Positions 34,561 through 45,699 of a DNA stretch of 64,000 nucleotides are shown in pieces. The notes beneath the pieces are model-generated. The model ran no database searches, was not told where the DNA came from, and saw only the letters and a list, made by a program, of their open reading frames with translations. Origin of the DNA: Endomychus coccineus (lineage: Eukaryota > Arthropoda > Insecta > Coleoptera > Endomychidae); contig OY294068.1 in NCBI GenBank assembly GCA_958510875.1, positions 149,208,388-149,272,387 of the forward strand, written 5' to 3'. The position numbers and the translations under genes are program-made. Each line of letters starts with the position of its first letter. Position 1 is the first letter of the stretch.

Positions 34561-36521
34561 TTTTATCTATATAGACAGTAGATTGAAATTGGTCCACTTA
34601 ATAATATGTGTCTTTTGTAGATTGTTGTTTACTGTTAACCATAATTAAGGTTCTTTTTCTGTAACAATTCTGCCATTTAATTTCTAATAAGTATATTTGT
34701 TTTAGACTAAGCATTGATTGTTTATTCTTGAATAAATCCGCAGAAGAAGCATAATAGATCTAGATTTCACATTCAAACTAGTTTTGTATTAAATATATTC
34801 CTGAATCTGTTACAATGAGTATTATTGATAGATAGCGCTACTGCAGCTCATATTATTGTATGATATAAGTGATGACTATTTCATTCAAATTTGTAAATTT
34901 AAAAGGGTTACACGAAGTGGAAATTGATCCGCTCTTTAACATCCTGAAATGTTACTAAAGAGCGCCATTTGTAAAGAATCTCTACATACAACAACTACAA
35001 TATTGATATATCAAAGCGGAAGACTTTTGGAGTGACACAGGGGGAGGTTCCAGACCAGGTTACCCTTCCAAAGTGTAACTTACATCAACAATGAGCAGTC
35101 AAGTATCGGTTATGAAATATGGCAGGCCCCATAATAGATTATATTTCTCTACCAAATTAGTATTGTAGTTGACAACTGGCCCTAATAAAGTGCTACTAAA
35201 CATTCGCGTACAAGGGTTCTTTCTATATTTCTACTCTCACAATCGAATGGCATTTTGTTCGCTTTCAGTTCACCCACCTCTCTATTGCAACCGTTAATTT
35301 CTGATGGTATTTCACTATAGGGATCCGGTTACTATATTATTGTTATGTCAAGAGTGTTATTGTTTCGAATTGATATGCCTAGTTAATTTTATCGTCCACA
35401 AGCCCACGTTCCAACGTATTCGAGTGTTAATTGTTTCCGTATTAAGTGGTATTGAGAAGATGCAATATGGTGGTTGATTTCTACATGCAGCAGTCATTCC
35501 TTCAATAATTAAGAGTGAAATTCGAGAGGGTTCAAGAGATTTACTACTATATAAGGTCTTTGATGTGAAATATAACAATGTATTTGAAATTGGTTGAGAT
35601 ATTGTGTGAATTCAAATAATGCAATTCAAGAGGATATGCCTACAACGGCACAAATAGCTACTAACTCTATCACACCTACATCCTAATGTTCTTAAGAACC
35701 TTAAGAACGTTACAACATCACGCAAAAATCAAAAATTAACTGATCTGTAGATCATCAACTTTCATTACCCTACCTTTGTTAGCAAAAATTTTCGCATTGG
35801 AACACTTGTGTGGAAAGGGCATGATTATAATAATATTTACGAGTTGTTTTCGGGGGCGAAGTTCATTATTAGGAACCATAATTTATTCCAAATGATAGAA
35901 ACAGCAAATGATTGGGAAGACATCCAAACTGTACGCTATGTTGTAATGACATTCAACTTTTATTTGAATTGGCAACATAATGTATACTGCAACTCTATAT
36001 ATTTTTATATTTTGCTATCAGGTGAACTGTCAAAACCTTATGTTCATGATAACACAGAGTAATTGATTGAATGCAAATTTGATATGCCTGTAATAAAATA
36101 TTACAAGAAACTATGTCTCAGGACCTATAGATTTTAGGATTATCTCTATGACGACAAATACAAAAATGTGACGTAATTTTTTAAATACTAAAATATTAAT
36201 TTTGGACCCTTCTGCAAGTTACACGTATAAGTTGATATATCACTATGTATTTATAACCAGAAAAACACTGTTGCCATAATCATACAAATCTCAAAAATAG
36301 TCTGGACAGCGGATTCAGAAAAGTTCAAATCAGAATTTCTGCGAAAACTGGAAAAAAATCTTTCAGGCCGGTTTCAATACTTACAACGTATCCCTAGACT
36401 ATAGTTTTGAAGTTTTGGTATATTAGGATGTTTTTTCGAAAAAGTTGTTCCTCGTTATTTTAAATACAACTCTACCTTGATCGTCAACTGTTTTAAAATT
36501 ATTACATGGGTATATTAGGAG
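34560..36521. other. unassigned region
   Basis: No coding family or terminal repeat was recognised. An 84-codon frame at 35808-36062 is unlike any family I know and may be chance. Confidence 0.4.
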
Positions 36522-37380
36522 GGTCCACGGCGACACGGTCTCTCAAACGAAAACGTTTGAATATTTTGCGACCATATTTTGTACACTTATGTACACTCCT
36601 TGTGGGCATAATTCGAAAATATTTTTTTATTACACAGGGTGTTTAAAAAAAAAGTTAAATATCAAATGGAATACCCTGTATTTGAGGTCGAATTTAGATT
36701 GTAGAGCTAAAATTTCGGAATTGTTTATCATGTATTCTCAAAGTCAGCTGACAATAATTAAATTATCGTACCAAGCTTACGTGTGATATCATAATCAACC
36801 CGAAAACCTGAGAAAGTATTAGAGTTAGGTATAGGATACCCTAATGCACATCGATAGACATTCAAAAAATTTATCAGTTCGTGTTGTTAGATCTAGGGCG
36901 TTCTATTTAAAATAAGTGACTTAAACACCTTTCAATTCGACTATAATTTAATTACATTTTTTACCATCCTGTATAACTTCTTCCACGAATAAGTATATTT
37001 CTTTATAACACCAGACATTATTTTTGTGACGAGGCATAACACTTGATACGTCACATGAATCACTTATATTTTATAATTTTTTAAAATTTATGTTGTAATT
37101 TTATAAATCTTTCAATATCTCAAAAACTATTTCAGATAGATATAGGACATGTAACAGCAGCTCACCTATATTTCAGCTCTACAATCCAAATTCGACCGCA
37201 AATACAGGGTATTCTACTTAAGAAAGTATAACTTTGATATGTAACTTTTTTTTTAAACACGCTGTATGATAAAAAATATTTTTTTAATATGCCCACAAAA
37301 AGTCTTCATAAGTGTACAAAGTATCGCCGCAACATTTCCGAGCGATTTCGTTTGAGAGACCGTGTCGTATAGATTGGACC
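36522..37380. repeat. fold-back element with arms of about 190 bp
   Basis: GGTCC...GACACGGTCTCTCAAACG on the left is mirrored by CGTTTGAGAGACCGTGTC...GGACC on the right. The arms (about 36522-36715 and 37165-37380) share ACACTTATG, TGTGGGCATA, CAGGGTGTTT/CAGCGTGTTT and AATACCCTGTATTTG. The middle of about 450 bp is not mirrored. It has no coding capacity, so it is a miniature inverted-repeat element. Confidence 0.8.
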
Positions 37381-37603
37381 ATTCTGTATACAATATTGTT
37401 TGCGTCTTACATTACTGCGATAATCTCCAACACTAATTTATAAATGTAAATTGATGATTCTTTGACAACCCTTACTTATGTGTCAATAAGTTATGAAATT
37501 GCGATACAAAATTTAAAAAAAAGTGAAAAAATAGTGTAAGCATGTTATGAAATGGCAAACTTAAAATCTTGATAATTTCACTCTTACTTCTCTCACTATA
37601 GTT

Positions 37604-38660
37604 ACGTTTTGTAAGTGAAGTATCGTAATCGGGGCGAAAATATTATTGCGCCTTTTCCCGGATATATCCATTCTGAGCATTTCTGGATCGACTAGACTAG
37701 ACTATTTTTGTACGTGTGCGTGCGTAACCCACTGTGCGCCGTTCCTATTGTCTATATTGATTTACTATTTTGCAGATCGTTTAAAGTGGAGAACATGGAC
37801 ACGGTATTGTTTTTGGGCGAGGTTGTTGTCCCGTTTGAGTGGTATTTCTGACATCCGTCTTAATTTTTTCAAATTGAATTATGGTATTTTTCTGGTTGTA
37901 AATATATTATACGTAGGTATATATCTAACCTGCGGAAGTGTCCGAAATTGTCATTTTAAGATTCAAGTGTCATCATCGATGTGACGCAACGATCTATTTC
38001 ATGTCTTTATTCTGTGTGAGTCCTAGATGTCCATAGATTTCTTGATTCTATGGTACATTTTGATAGTTTATGTGAAAGCAAGTGACAGTATAAAAGAAGG
38101 CCAACCCACGGTTGTATACACAGGTCTGGAAACTCGAGGTTGTTTCCTATGTGAGCAGTGAGTCCGCTAAGCGTCGACTAGCCCGTAGTACCAAAAGTCG
38201 TCACGTAGGAGTATTTTCTGACAACTGTCAGTTGACTTGTCAACACAAGGAATACCTGCGTTTTTAGGAACAAATTACGATATCGTGCATTGTGCCGAAA
38301 TGCAAAACGGGGTACAAAAGTGTAAAGCAAGAAACTTCTGTTTTTAAAGTGCCGAAAGATGCGGAAATGCGAAAAAAGTGGATGCTTGCGATTCAGAATA
38401 GAAATCGTTTTACCACTTCGTGATCCAAGCGCTAGCTGGTGGCTGACCGAGGGACTACGAGTTAGGCGACCCGTAAGAGACTCAAGTCAACCATAGAGTT
38501 TCCAGACCTGTGTATACGACCGTGGGTCAACCTGACATCGGTGTGAGGATGAAACATAGAGTTGTAAAATACATTATTTAGGCTATTTGGATAAAATTTT
38601 GATGTAACTTAGTGTATAATTCAACGTCTTTCATTAGTGGTTTCTGAAAATCATTTCCAA
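37604..38660 (+). repeat. dispersed repeat X, copy 1 (carries a P-like miniature)
   Basis: Blocks shared in order with 41850-42025: AAGTATCGTAATCGG near 37617, TTTTGATAGTTTATGTGAAA near 38056, AGTATAA, then TAAAATACATTATTTAGGCT at about 38567 and TCTTTCATTAGTGGTTTCT at about 38627. A 112-codon frame at 37646-37984 has no family features. A 418-bp element has inserted at 38107-38524. Confidence 0.55.
38107..38524 (+). mobile_element. P-element-like miniature with THAP half-domain
   Basis: Inverted ends CACGGTTGTATACACAGGTC (left) and CACGGTCGTATACACAGGTC (right) continue to CTGGAAACTC, about 28 bp in all. They are flanked by 8-mers GGCCAACC (38099-38106) and GGTCAACC (38525-38532); 8-bp duplications and ends beginning with CA fit the P superfamily. 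Inside, from 38288, a frame reads CIVPKCKTGYKSVKQETSVF then KVPKDAEMRKKW, which is the first half (Cys pair and invariant Trp) of a THAP zinc finger, the DNA-binding domain of P transposases. It stops before the second Cys-His pair. Confidence 0.88.
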
Positions 38661-41600
38661 TATATTTTCTATTCCTACAATCATTTACATTCATTTGACC
38701 CTTAGGAACATTCATTTGACCCTTAGGACTGTCCGAGGGCTGTTTTCATAACAAACGTGAGGGAAGTCACGTGATCAATTGATCACAGCTTTTTTTAAAT
38801 AGCACCTCATATTTCTTTCACCATCAGATTACACAATATCTAAGAATATATATGGTACTATACGATTAGCATTGATATTTCTTTCGGAAATTTGAAAAAG
38901 ATTTAATACAAAATTGCTAGCATTTATGAAAAAACAGTATACTGATACCGTGTAAAGACATTTAGGTTGCCATGGACACGTGCTTCTCTTCGAATTCAAC
39001 ATACGTCAACAACTTAAACATTTAAATTGAATGCTAAAACGTTTGATGAGAAAATGACATAACTCCTTTAGAGGATCCCAAAGGAAAAATGTAACGAATC
39101 TAAATCTAGGGATCGAGCAATTCCATGGTCCAAATAGCCACAACCAGACATCCTTCAAATGAATATTTCAGAGCAGGGCAAATAACAGAAAACATTAATT
39201 CATTTTCAAAATGTCTCACGCATTACGTAGGTACATACCAAAATCGCATTTTAGTTGATGGTTAAAATCGATCACAAAATGTAAGCTGCAAAGCATAATT
39301 AACGCAATAAATGCAATCCCGTGACAAAAGATATCGACATGAATAATAATGTGAACAATAAATACAGATTAAAAAAAAATGTGCATCAACTTTATGTTTA
39401 ACTTTAAATATCTCGAGAAATAATGACTTTATCGCTATGAAGAAGTAGGTTAATCAGATAAAACGTATTGAAGAATTGAATAATTATACTAAAATATTCG
39501 GTCAGTGGCGTAGAATCCTTTCGTAGTGGCCAGAAATTAGTTTTCAACATGTTTTAATATGTTCTAAACTGTCTTAACTTTCTGCTGAGTATGATAGGGA
39601 AATATTAAACAGCATTGAAGTAATGGAAAAAAATCATTCTGAAATTTTTTAATAAATCTCGTAATTCAGTCAGGAGCCTTATCTTATTTAAGTGTTAAAG
39701 AATGTACAATTATTAATGGATCATCCTGTACATTTGTTCGAAATTTTTAGTCTAAATGGGAATGTAGGTCAATTAACCATCATTTTTCTCAATATACTCA
39801 CAAACAATCATCCAATATGAATCATATCAGCCTGATGTTAGTTACAAGTTAGTGTACTGTATATGCAAGTTGCTAATAGCATTTCCGTAAGAAGCCTAAG
39901 GACGATGTGTTATTCCGCGGGTAATACATAGAAGGGCGCGGGGTAATAGTTTAGTGGAAGAGTCGCTAATAAGTTGTCAGTTGTGTGTGCCAAGGCGGTG
40001 GAGGTTTGGGGGATCGTATACTGCAGCAGTACACAGCTCGGCAACATAGCACACTACCAAAGCAAATTACTCACACTCAAATGATTCCATTTCAATATCG
40101 GGACAAAAGAAGGGGTGTTTGATGCCCCGCCGTACAGCTTACGTACACACAACTCACACTGTCTCGTCTAAATTTCTGCAATACCACTTACAAATACCGT
40201 TTATTCAACTCGTTTATACATCGATCAGATTATAACGAATTTCGGAATATGTATGATCCAGAAGGCGAGCAGAACTCCTTTATAGACAACAAAAGTTGAA
40301 AATATTAATTTCACTAGATGATCCATTCCTTGGTTAATGATAGGTGCTATAGACACTCATTGAATAATTCACTAACCTCTATTCCATATTCAATTTTGGA
40401 CCAATAATATGATAGTTTTGAAAATATCTCGATCAATCAGATTGGTGATTCTGTACTAATCAGAGCAAGTTAGACTGGTGCATGAATCGATTACTGGTAG
40501 AATGTGACTCAAATTCGTGTACCAAGAATAATATATTTTTGGTAATCTTTATTAATACGTAGACGATTTTATCAGAACAATTGATTATTAAAATTGGACA
40601 CAACATGATTCCCTGAAGGAGAGAATTTCTGAAAACAAATCAGATTTATGGGTTTGTTGTAGTTCTGCGACATTAGGGCATATATGGTGTTTTACTAATA
40701 ATCGTGTAATGAAAATCAGTCACTGACTGTCAGTATGGTTGGAGTTCGTATAAACAGTGATTTTTGCTAGTTTATTCTTTCTGGTACCCATTCCAACTAG
40801 AATGATTGATTACTGCTGTTATTCTGTGGTGATTATCATGGAACCAGTAATCTGGCTGTCTTAACAATCCCAAGTAGGGAACTGAAGTTTCAGTTTTCTT
40901 GTTGTTTCATGTTTAAATATGCTGATTGTTAGGTCTCATTTTTGAATTTGAAATTCACCATGGGTGAAGGGTGTCGCTTTTCATTAGGCTGGAATTCGAG
41001 TGCCTGACACGCAAAACCTTGAGCAAAGCATACCTGTTTAAAGTACGAAATTAATGTACATGCTGACATGTACATGAAGGTTGACAAGAAGGTTATAAAA
41101 TAGCGTCAAACGATAACAATAATACACGATGAATTTTCAGGGATCCTTTAAGAAATGCTGTATCAACAAAACAATAGATTGGATATACGCGACGTTAAGA
41201 TTCTCTTCGAACTACTGCTAACTGTTTTTATAGTTATAACTTTAAAAATAATGATTATATATATATCATGGTCCTGAAACATATCGCAAATAGCTCAAAC
41301 CTGATGCTGCGCTTCCAGGTGGTGATCAAAATCACAATTCTTATGATATATCTCAGGTTCAAATGATCTTTATATCATTTGTATCATCCTCCAAATGATA
41401 TGTGAGAAACTGAATAACGCTTCACAATTTTGTTTTCAAAAAATAATCTTACTAAAAATCACAGCGAAAATCAGCAGCTACTTGTTTCATTGAATTAGGA
41501 GTATGAATTGATTTTGTGTATATTATAATGTGAATGAGCACATAACATTGCCCTCCAGCTTCGGAGAGTATATCTTGAGGAATTATATAGCGATGCTTCA

Positions 41601-41849
41601 AATCTTAGAAAACTCCAATAAAATCAGCAACGGCAATTTCTTATTTCCACTAGCAGAGAGTTGAAAGCAGTTGAAACAAAGATGGACACCTTTGAAATCA
41701 ATCTGATAATATTTAATAGGTGTCATGATATGAGATGAGTGATACCATACCTGATTGTTGTTAATTTGATTGCCAACTATTTCCAAAATGCATCGAAACA
41801 TATTTCCATAGTTTTACTTCCCTCACAATACGTAGTATATGTAGTGCAG
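38661..41849. other. unassigned region
   Basis: AT-rich, with a GC-richer patch at 39900-40150 lacking open frames. A 20-bp direct duplication (CATTCATTTGACCCTTAGGA twice) lies near 38690-38730. GATCAATTGATCACAGCTTT near 38773 resembles, inverted, sequence at about 27010-27040. No gene recognised. Confidence 0.4.
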
Positions 41850-42025
41850 GGGAAGTATTGTAATCGGCCCAAAAAAAGTTACAGTCTATTTTGTGCGTTG
41901 ACTGTGTCAATTTTTGATAGTTCATGTGACAGCAGGTGTCAGTATAAGTAAGTAAAATACATTATGTAGACTATTTGAATATAATTTCGATGTAACATAG
42001 TCTTTCATTAGTGGTTTCTAATTCA
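41850..42025 (+). repeat. dispersed repeat X, copy 2
   Basis: A shorter relative of 37604-38660 with the same ordered blocks: AAGTATTGTAATCGG, TTTTGATAGTTCATGTGACA, TAAAATACATTATGTAGACT and TCTTTCATTAGTGGTTTCT. It also contains TGACAGCAGGTGTCAGTATA, one base different from the 164-bp satellite. Confidence 0.6.
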
Positions 42026-42173
42026 TTTGAAATAGGGGATGAAGTGCGAATATGACCTGGAATGCACTATATGTCGAAATACACATACTATTCAACGTTA
42101 TAATGTCGGCTATTGATACTTTTGTTTAGATATGTACTTTTTATATTGTAACGATTGATTGTTCTATTGTTCT

Positions 42174-42206
42174 AATAAATAAATAAATAAATAAATAAAT
42201 AAATAT
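42174..42206. repeat. AATA microsatellite
   Basis: About eight uninterrupted AAAT units. Confidence 0.9.
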
Positions 42207-42500
42207 TCTTTTATGTAAATATTGTTTAGAGATTCTTATAAAAGTCCCATCGCAATCTAAACAATTTAATATGTATACTGTGTGGGTTTGTTTGTCTTAA
42301 AGGTATTAAAGGTTTTAGATTTGAAAAATATTTTAGAACACAGTAGGTTCATGCTCAACATTTATATCATACTGTTTTAAACATTTCTTTATTTTCTCTG
42401 TGGTCCCTGGAATTTATGGTAATGTTATAAAATTATCTGTAATATCGTTTATGTTATTTATATATGACGTTCCATTATAAATTTTGTTTATTCTTTAATA
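42207..42500 (-). mobile_element. 5'-truncated Penelope-like fragment
   Basis: It matches 57740-58040 and 46320-46590, which lie within Penelope-like copies (shared GACGTTCCATTATA, TTTTGTTTATTCTTTA and GTATACTGTGTG). On the - strand it directly follows another copy's 3' terminal region (42500-42800), a head-to-tail junction. Confidence 0.75.
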
Positions 42501-42800
42501 ATAAAGATTCTTGACCCAGTATGAATTATATATAAAAATTCTTGGGAAATAGGTCACAATAACACTATGTTTCAAAATTTTTTGTCTTTACGTACGTTTC
42601 GGTCTCACGACCATCATCAGAAGACTCACTATGTAAAAATAAAAAAAGGGGTTTATTAAAACTAATTATATCACAAGCGTCCAAATCGCACAAATTTAAT
42701 TTCAATCAAAAGAGCCCACGCGGTCGAAACGAACCGAGCCACGAATAATCGAAATTGTATCGTCAATATTAAAGTATAAAAATTCTTTTGTAGTAAGAAT
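42500..42800 (-). mobile_element. Penelope-like element 3' terminal region
   Basis: On the - strand it ends with GTGACCTATTTCCCAAGAAT and ATATATAATTCATACTGGGT then CAAGAATC, the terminus common to all copies in this window, and it holds a hammerhead ribozyme. The coding part is absent, cut by a mariner end at 42806-42837. Confidence 0.8.
42584..42625 (-). ncRNA. hammerhead ribozyme with complete core (Penelope-like type)
   Basis: Order on the - strand: stem I strand GTCTT; core CTGATGA; stem II TGGTC-GTGA-GACC; core GAAA; minimal stem III CGTACGT; cleavage base A; stem I partner AAGAC. Stem I pairs perfectly (5 bp) and stem II has 4 G-C/A-U pairs under a GUGA loop. Every invariant hammerhead position is present, so self-cleavage is predicted just 5' of AAGAC. 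Hammerheads with very short stem III are known from Penelope-like retroelements, where they may process tandem transcripts. The very short stem III suggests that the active form may be a dimer. Confidence 0.88.
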
Positions 42801-42805
42801 CCGCT

Positions 42806-42837
42806 ATTTTTCAGGTACTTTTAACCTTGCCCTCGTA
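42806..42837. mobile_element. lone mariner right terminus
   Basis: TTTTTCAGGTACTTTTAACC followed by TTGCCCTCGTA matches the right TIR and TA of mariner elements 1 and 2. No left end or transposase is attached. Confidence 0.75.
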
Positions 42838-42839
42838 AC

Positions 42840-43940
42840 AAAGGTCATATCAAGTTCCGGTAAACCGGAGTGAAGCAAGATTGAATATATTTCAGAATTG
42901 TTATGTTCTTTTTGAAAAAATTCTGGAGATATACATTTAGAGGGTAGATGGAAAATGAACGCATTGAAATCGGAAAAATATGTCAGAACCTAGATATAAA
43001 TTAAAGTTTTATTCATAATTAATATTCACGTCGTAATGATTTCATAAGTTATACAATTATTTTATTCTCAATTTATTAATTTTATAGTTAAGGTGAATCC
43101 ACATTTTATATTGTAAAATTTACTTTTGTACACAATTGATAACTGAAGTCAATGAATTTACTTGCGTAAAATGCATAAACATTAGAATTAGTTTTTTCAA
43201 ATATCTGCATAATAATGTTTCTGGTGCAATTTTACAGTAGAAGGACAAATATTTTGATTCTACTGATTGAGTGGATGAGTCATTTAATTTAATGCAGTTC
43301 CAACTTCCAACACTCTATCTTTTCAAAGAACATACTATTGTGGCAACATATAGAAATCAGGATGCGGAACTATTTGTGAAAGTAATCCCAAACAACGTTT
43401 TATAAGAACTTGTAAACATACCGGAGCTTTACTTCTGCTTATATTAAAAGATGTAAAACTAGGGAAATATTACAAATAGGCAGCTATACATACAGTGAGA
43501 AGGAACGGAACACATGTCCGTCCCTAAGTCGACAGAAAAACTGTTTTAGGTTTGTGCGGTGAAGCGAAAGCTGCTAGATTGTGAATATAATTGAAAAAGG
43601 TACCCGTTTAATGGGGGATTTTCAAATAAATTATTGTGCATTGACGCGGATATTAAAAAATGTACTTATCCAGTGGCATGTCCTTTGTCAGAACCTCATG
43701 TCATTTCATTCTCTAGGACGCCGTGCCATTAAATACCCTAAACATATAACCATTAAATTAACACCCTACATGTACTAGCATGAGGTAAATGCATATTAAT
43801 TAGATCAAACATGAGTAGTGTTCAACATAAACGAGCTGCTATTAAACTGCCCAAGTGGCAACATTGTGACATTATCACGGTTGTGTAATTGAAGATAAAC
43901 TATAGTAAAGAACTCGTATTATTTACGTTGCACAAAAAAT
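42840..43940. other. unassigned region
   Basis: AT-rich, no family recognised. A 65-codon frame at 43581-43778 has no recognisable features. Confidence 0.4.
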
Positions 43941-43944
43941 TTAA

Positions 43945-44215
43945 TTAAATATAAAATTCTCGGGAAATAGGTCACACTAACACATATGCTTATTATAATT
44001 TCGATTTTTAATTGAAATTAGTGCGATAAGGACGCCTTATGGTGATACAATTAGTTTTAAGAATTCACGTTTATACAATTATACGTCTTCTGATGATAGT
44101 CGTGAGATCGAAACGTACATAAAGACGAAAATAATGAGCATCTCTGTTATTGTGACTTATTTCCCGAGAATTTTATATACATATAATTCATACCTGGGTC
44201 AAGAATCATTATTAA
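43945..44215 (+). mobile_element. Penelope-like terminal regions in head-to-head arrangement
   Basis: The left part (ATAAAATTCTCGGGAAATAG, then GTCACAC) is the inverse of the right part (GTGACTTATTTCCCGAGAAT ending TGGGTCAAGAATC at about 44208). The right part holds a hammerhead on the + strand. No coding sequence remains. Confidence 0.75.
44084..44127 (+). ncRNA. hammerhead ribozyme, slightly decayed copy
   Basis: Stem I CGTCTT pairs with AAGACG (6 bp), core CTGATGA and GAAA are intact, stem II is TAGTC-GTGA-GATC (one mismatch, one G-U). Stem III reads CGTACAT, so one of its two pairs is lost. Cleavage would be weak. Confidence 0.7.
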
Positions 44216-44689
44216 AAAATTTAATGATAAATTTATTATAATTAAAGCTATATGAAACTAGAACTTATCCAAACTAATAGACTAGCTGGATGGCAAAAGT
44301 GATTCACGATATTTCTGTATTGTAGCAAGACCTATAATGTCTTGCTCCAGCACCCCACTCAAATAAATAATTCTGGAGTTTTGGCGAACTCTTGTTCCAA
44401 ATCAAAAACAAGCTGAACTTGTTGGAACAATCCTGGCTGGCTAACATTCCATTGAGCTTCTGGACAGAAGGAAATACTTGAACAATTTGGACGAGGCCGT
44501 ATTTGGGATCTGTATATACCTAGGATGAACCACAAGTGAAAGAAGGGTGGTATTTTTTGAAAATTGACCAACAAAAATCTCATGTAGGAACATTTCCGAC
44601 CTAAAAATGTAGAACGAAACATATAATACATATTGCTATTAAATTGTAGAAATGTATGCTATGAACATTGAACGTCAAATCAATAAGTT

Positions 44690-45250
44690 TCATAATTTGT
44701 TTTCTAAATTTGCAATAAAACCCATCTATAGATGCAAGAACAAGCTGAAAACCCGTTCAGGCTTTCGATAAAGTTCCCGATGTCCACAAATCTGTAGTTT
44801 ACAAAAATGATTGTGAATCGTGTTCAAAATTCTATGTGGGTCAAACTAGAAGGAACATTTTAACTCATGTTACAAAGAACATTCTGCCCATATAAGGAAG
44901 AATAATAGTGAAAAATCAGCATTAGCAGTATATATTTTAAATACAAGTCACACCATTTACCATTTTTAAAACACTACGGAAATCTATCTAGGTAATTTAG
45001 AAGGGATGCAAAAGCATAAGCGAAATAGAAATTTATTAAATTCAGACTTATCTCTAGCTGAGGGTAACTCCTTGTTTGCATTATTTACCTCAAATAGTAT
45101 TTGAACAGGTTCATTTTAGTTTCCAATTTAGTTCACTCTGATGATGGCTACTTTGTAGCTGGAAGGTTCTTAGTACTTTAATATTATTTTCTTAGTGGGT
45201 GAGAGTGACTATTTTGATATAGTGTATAGTTGCAATTTAAAAAAGTATAT
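44690..45250 (+). mobile_element. Penelope-like GIY-YIG endonuclease fragment
   Basis: The + strand encodes LVYKNDCESCSKFYVGQTRR then NILTHVT near 44800-44870, a decayed GIY-YIG core (pattern V-Y-x-x-x-C, F-Y-V-G-Q-T-x-R), the endonuclease of Penelope-like elements. Further pieces (LLNSDLSLAEGNSLFALF) and an untranslated tail follow. It is of a different subfamily from the copies with hammerheads. A tail of the same type is at 27060-27250. Confidence 0.7.
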
Positions 45251-45699
45251 TTAACAAACTAGTTACTCTTACTTATATTTATTCAAATGCATTACTTCCT
45301 CAAACAATCAGACTTAAAAATCGAAATTTCAACTAATTTGAAATAAAATGTATAGAAGTACATTGATAAGAATTGTATGTATTTACCAAAAAAAAAATTA
45401 TGTTTGAGTGTGATTTTTAAATTCATAAATTAATATTCCTCGTCGAGATTTTGTTTTAAAAGATTATTTATCCATCAACTTGGTGTGGTTATCCCAAGTA
45501 CAATATTTCTGGTCTTACTTAATCCTGAACACCCAGTGCCGCTCGAAACCTTTTTGGAGTCCTTATGTTCCCATATGCCCCAATTCATAAATGAATATTG
45601 AAATTTTTCAGAATTTTGCAGAGAAGCTATAAATATTGAGTAAATTTCATGCAGATTACACTAGAAAAACTGGACACTCCATAAAATTCAGGTAATATG

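Noticed and set aside
35808..36062. 84-codon frame as a host gene
   Set aside because: No domain, no supported splice sites or promoter, and length within chance in AT-rich DNA.
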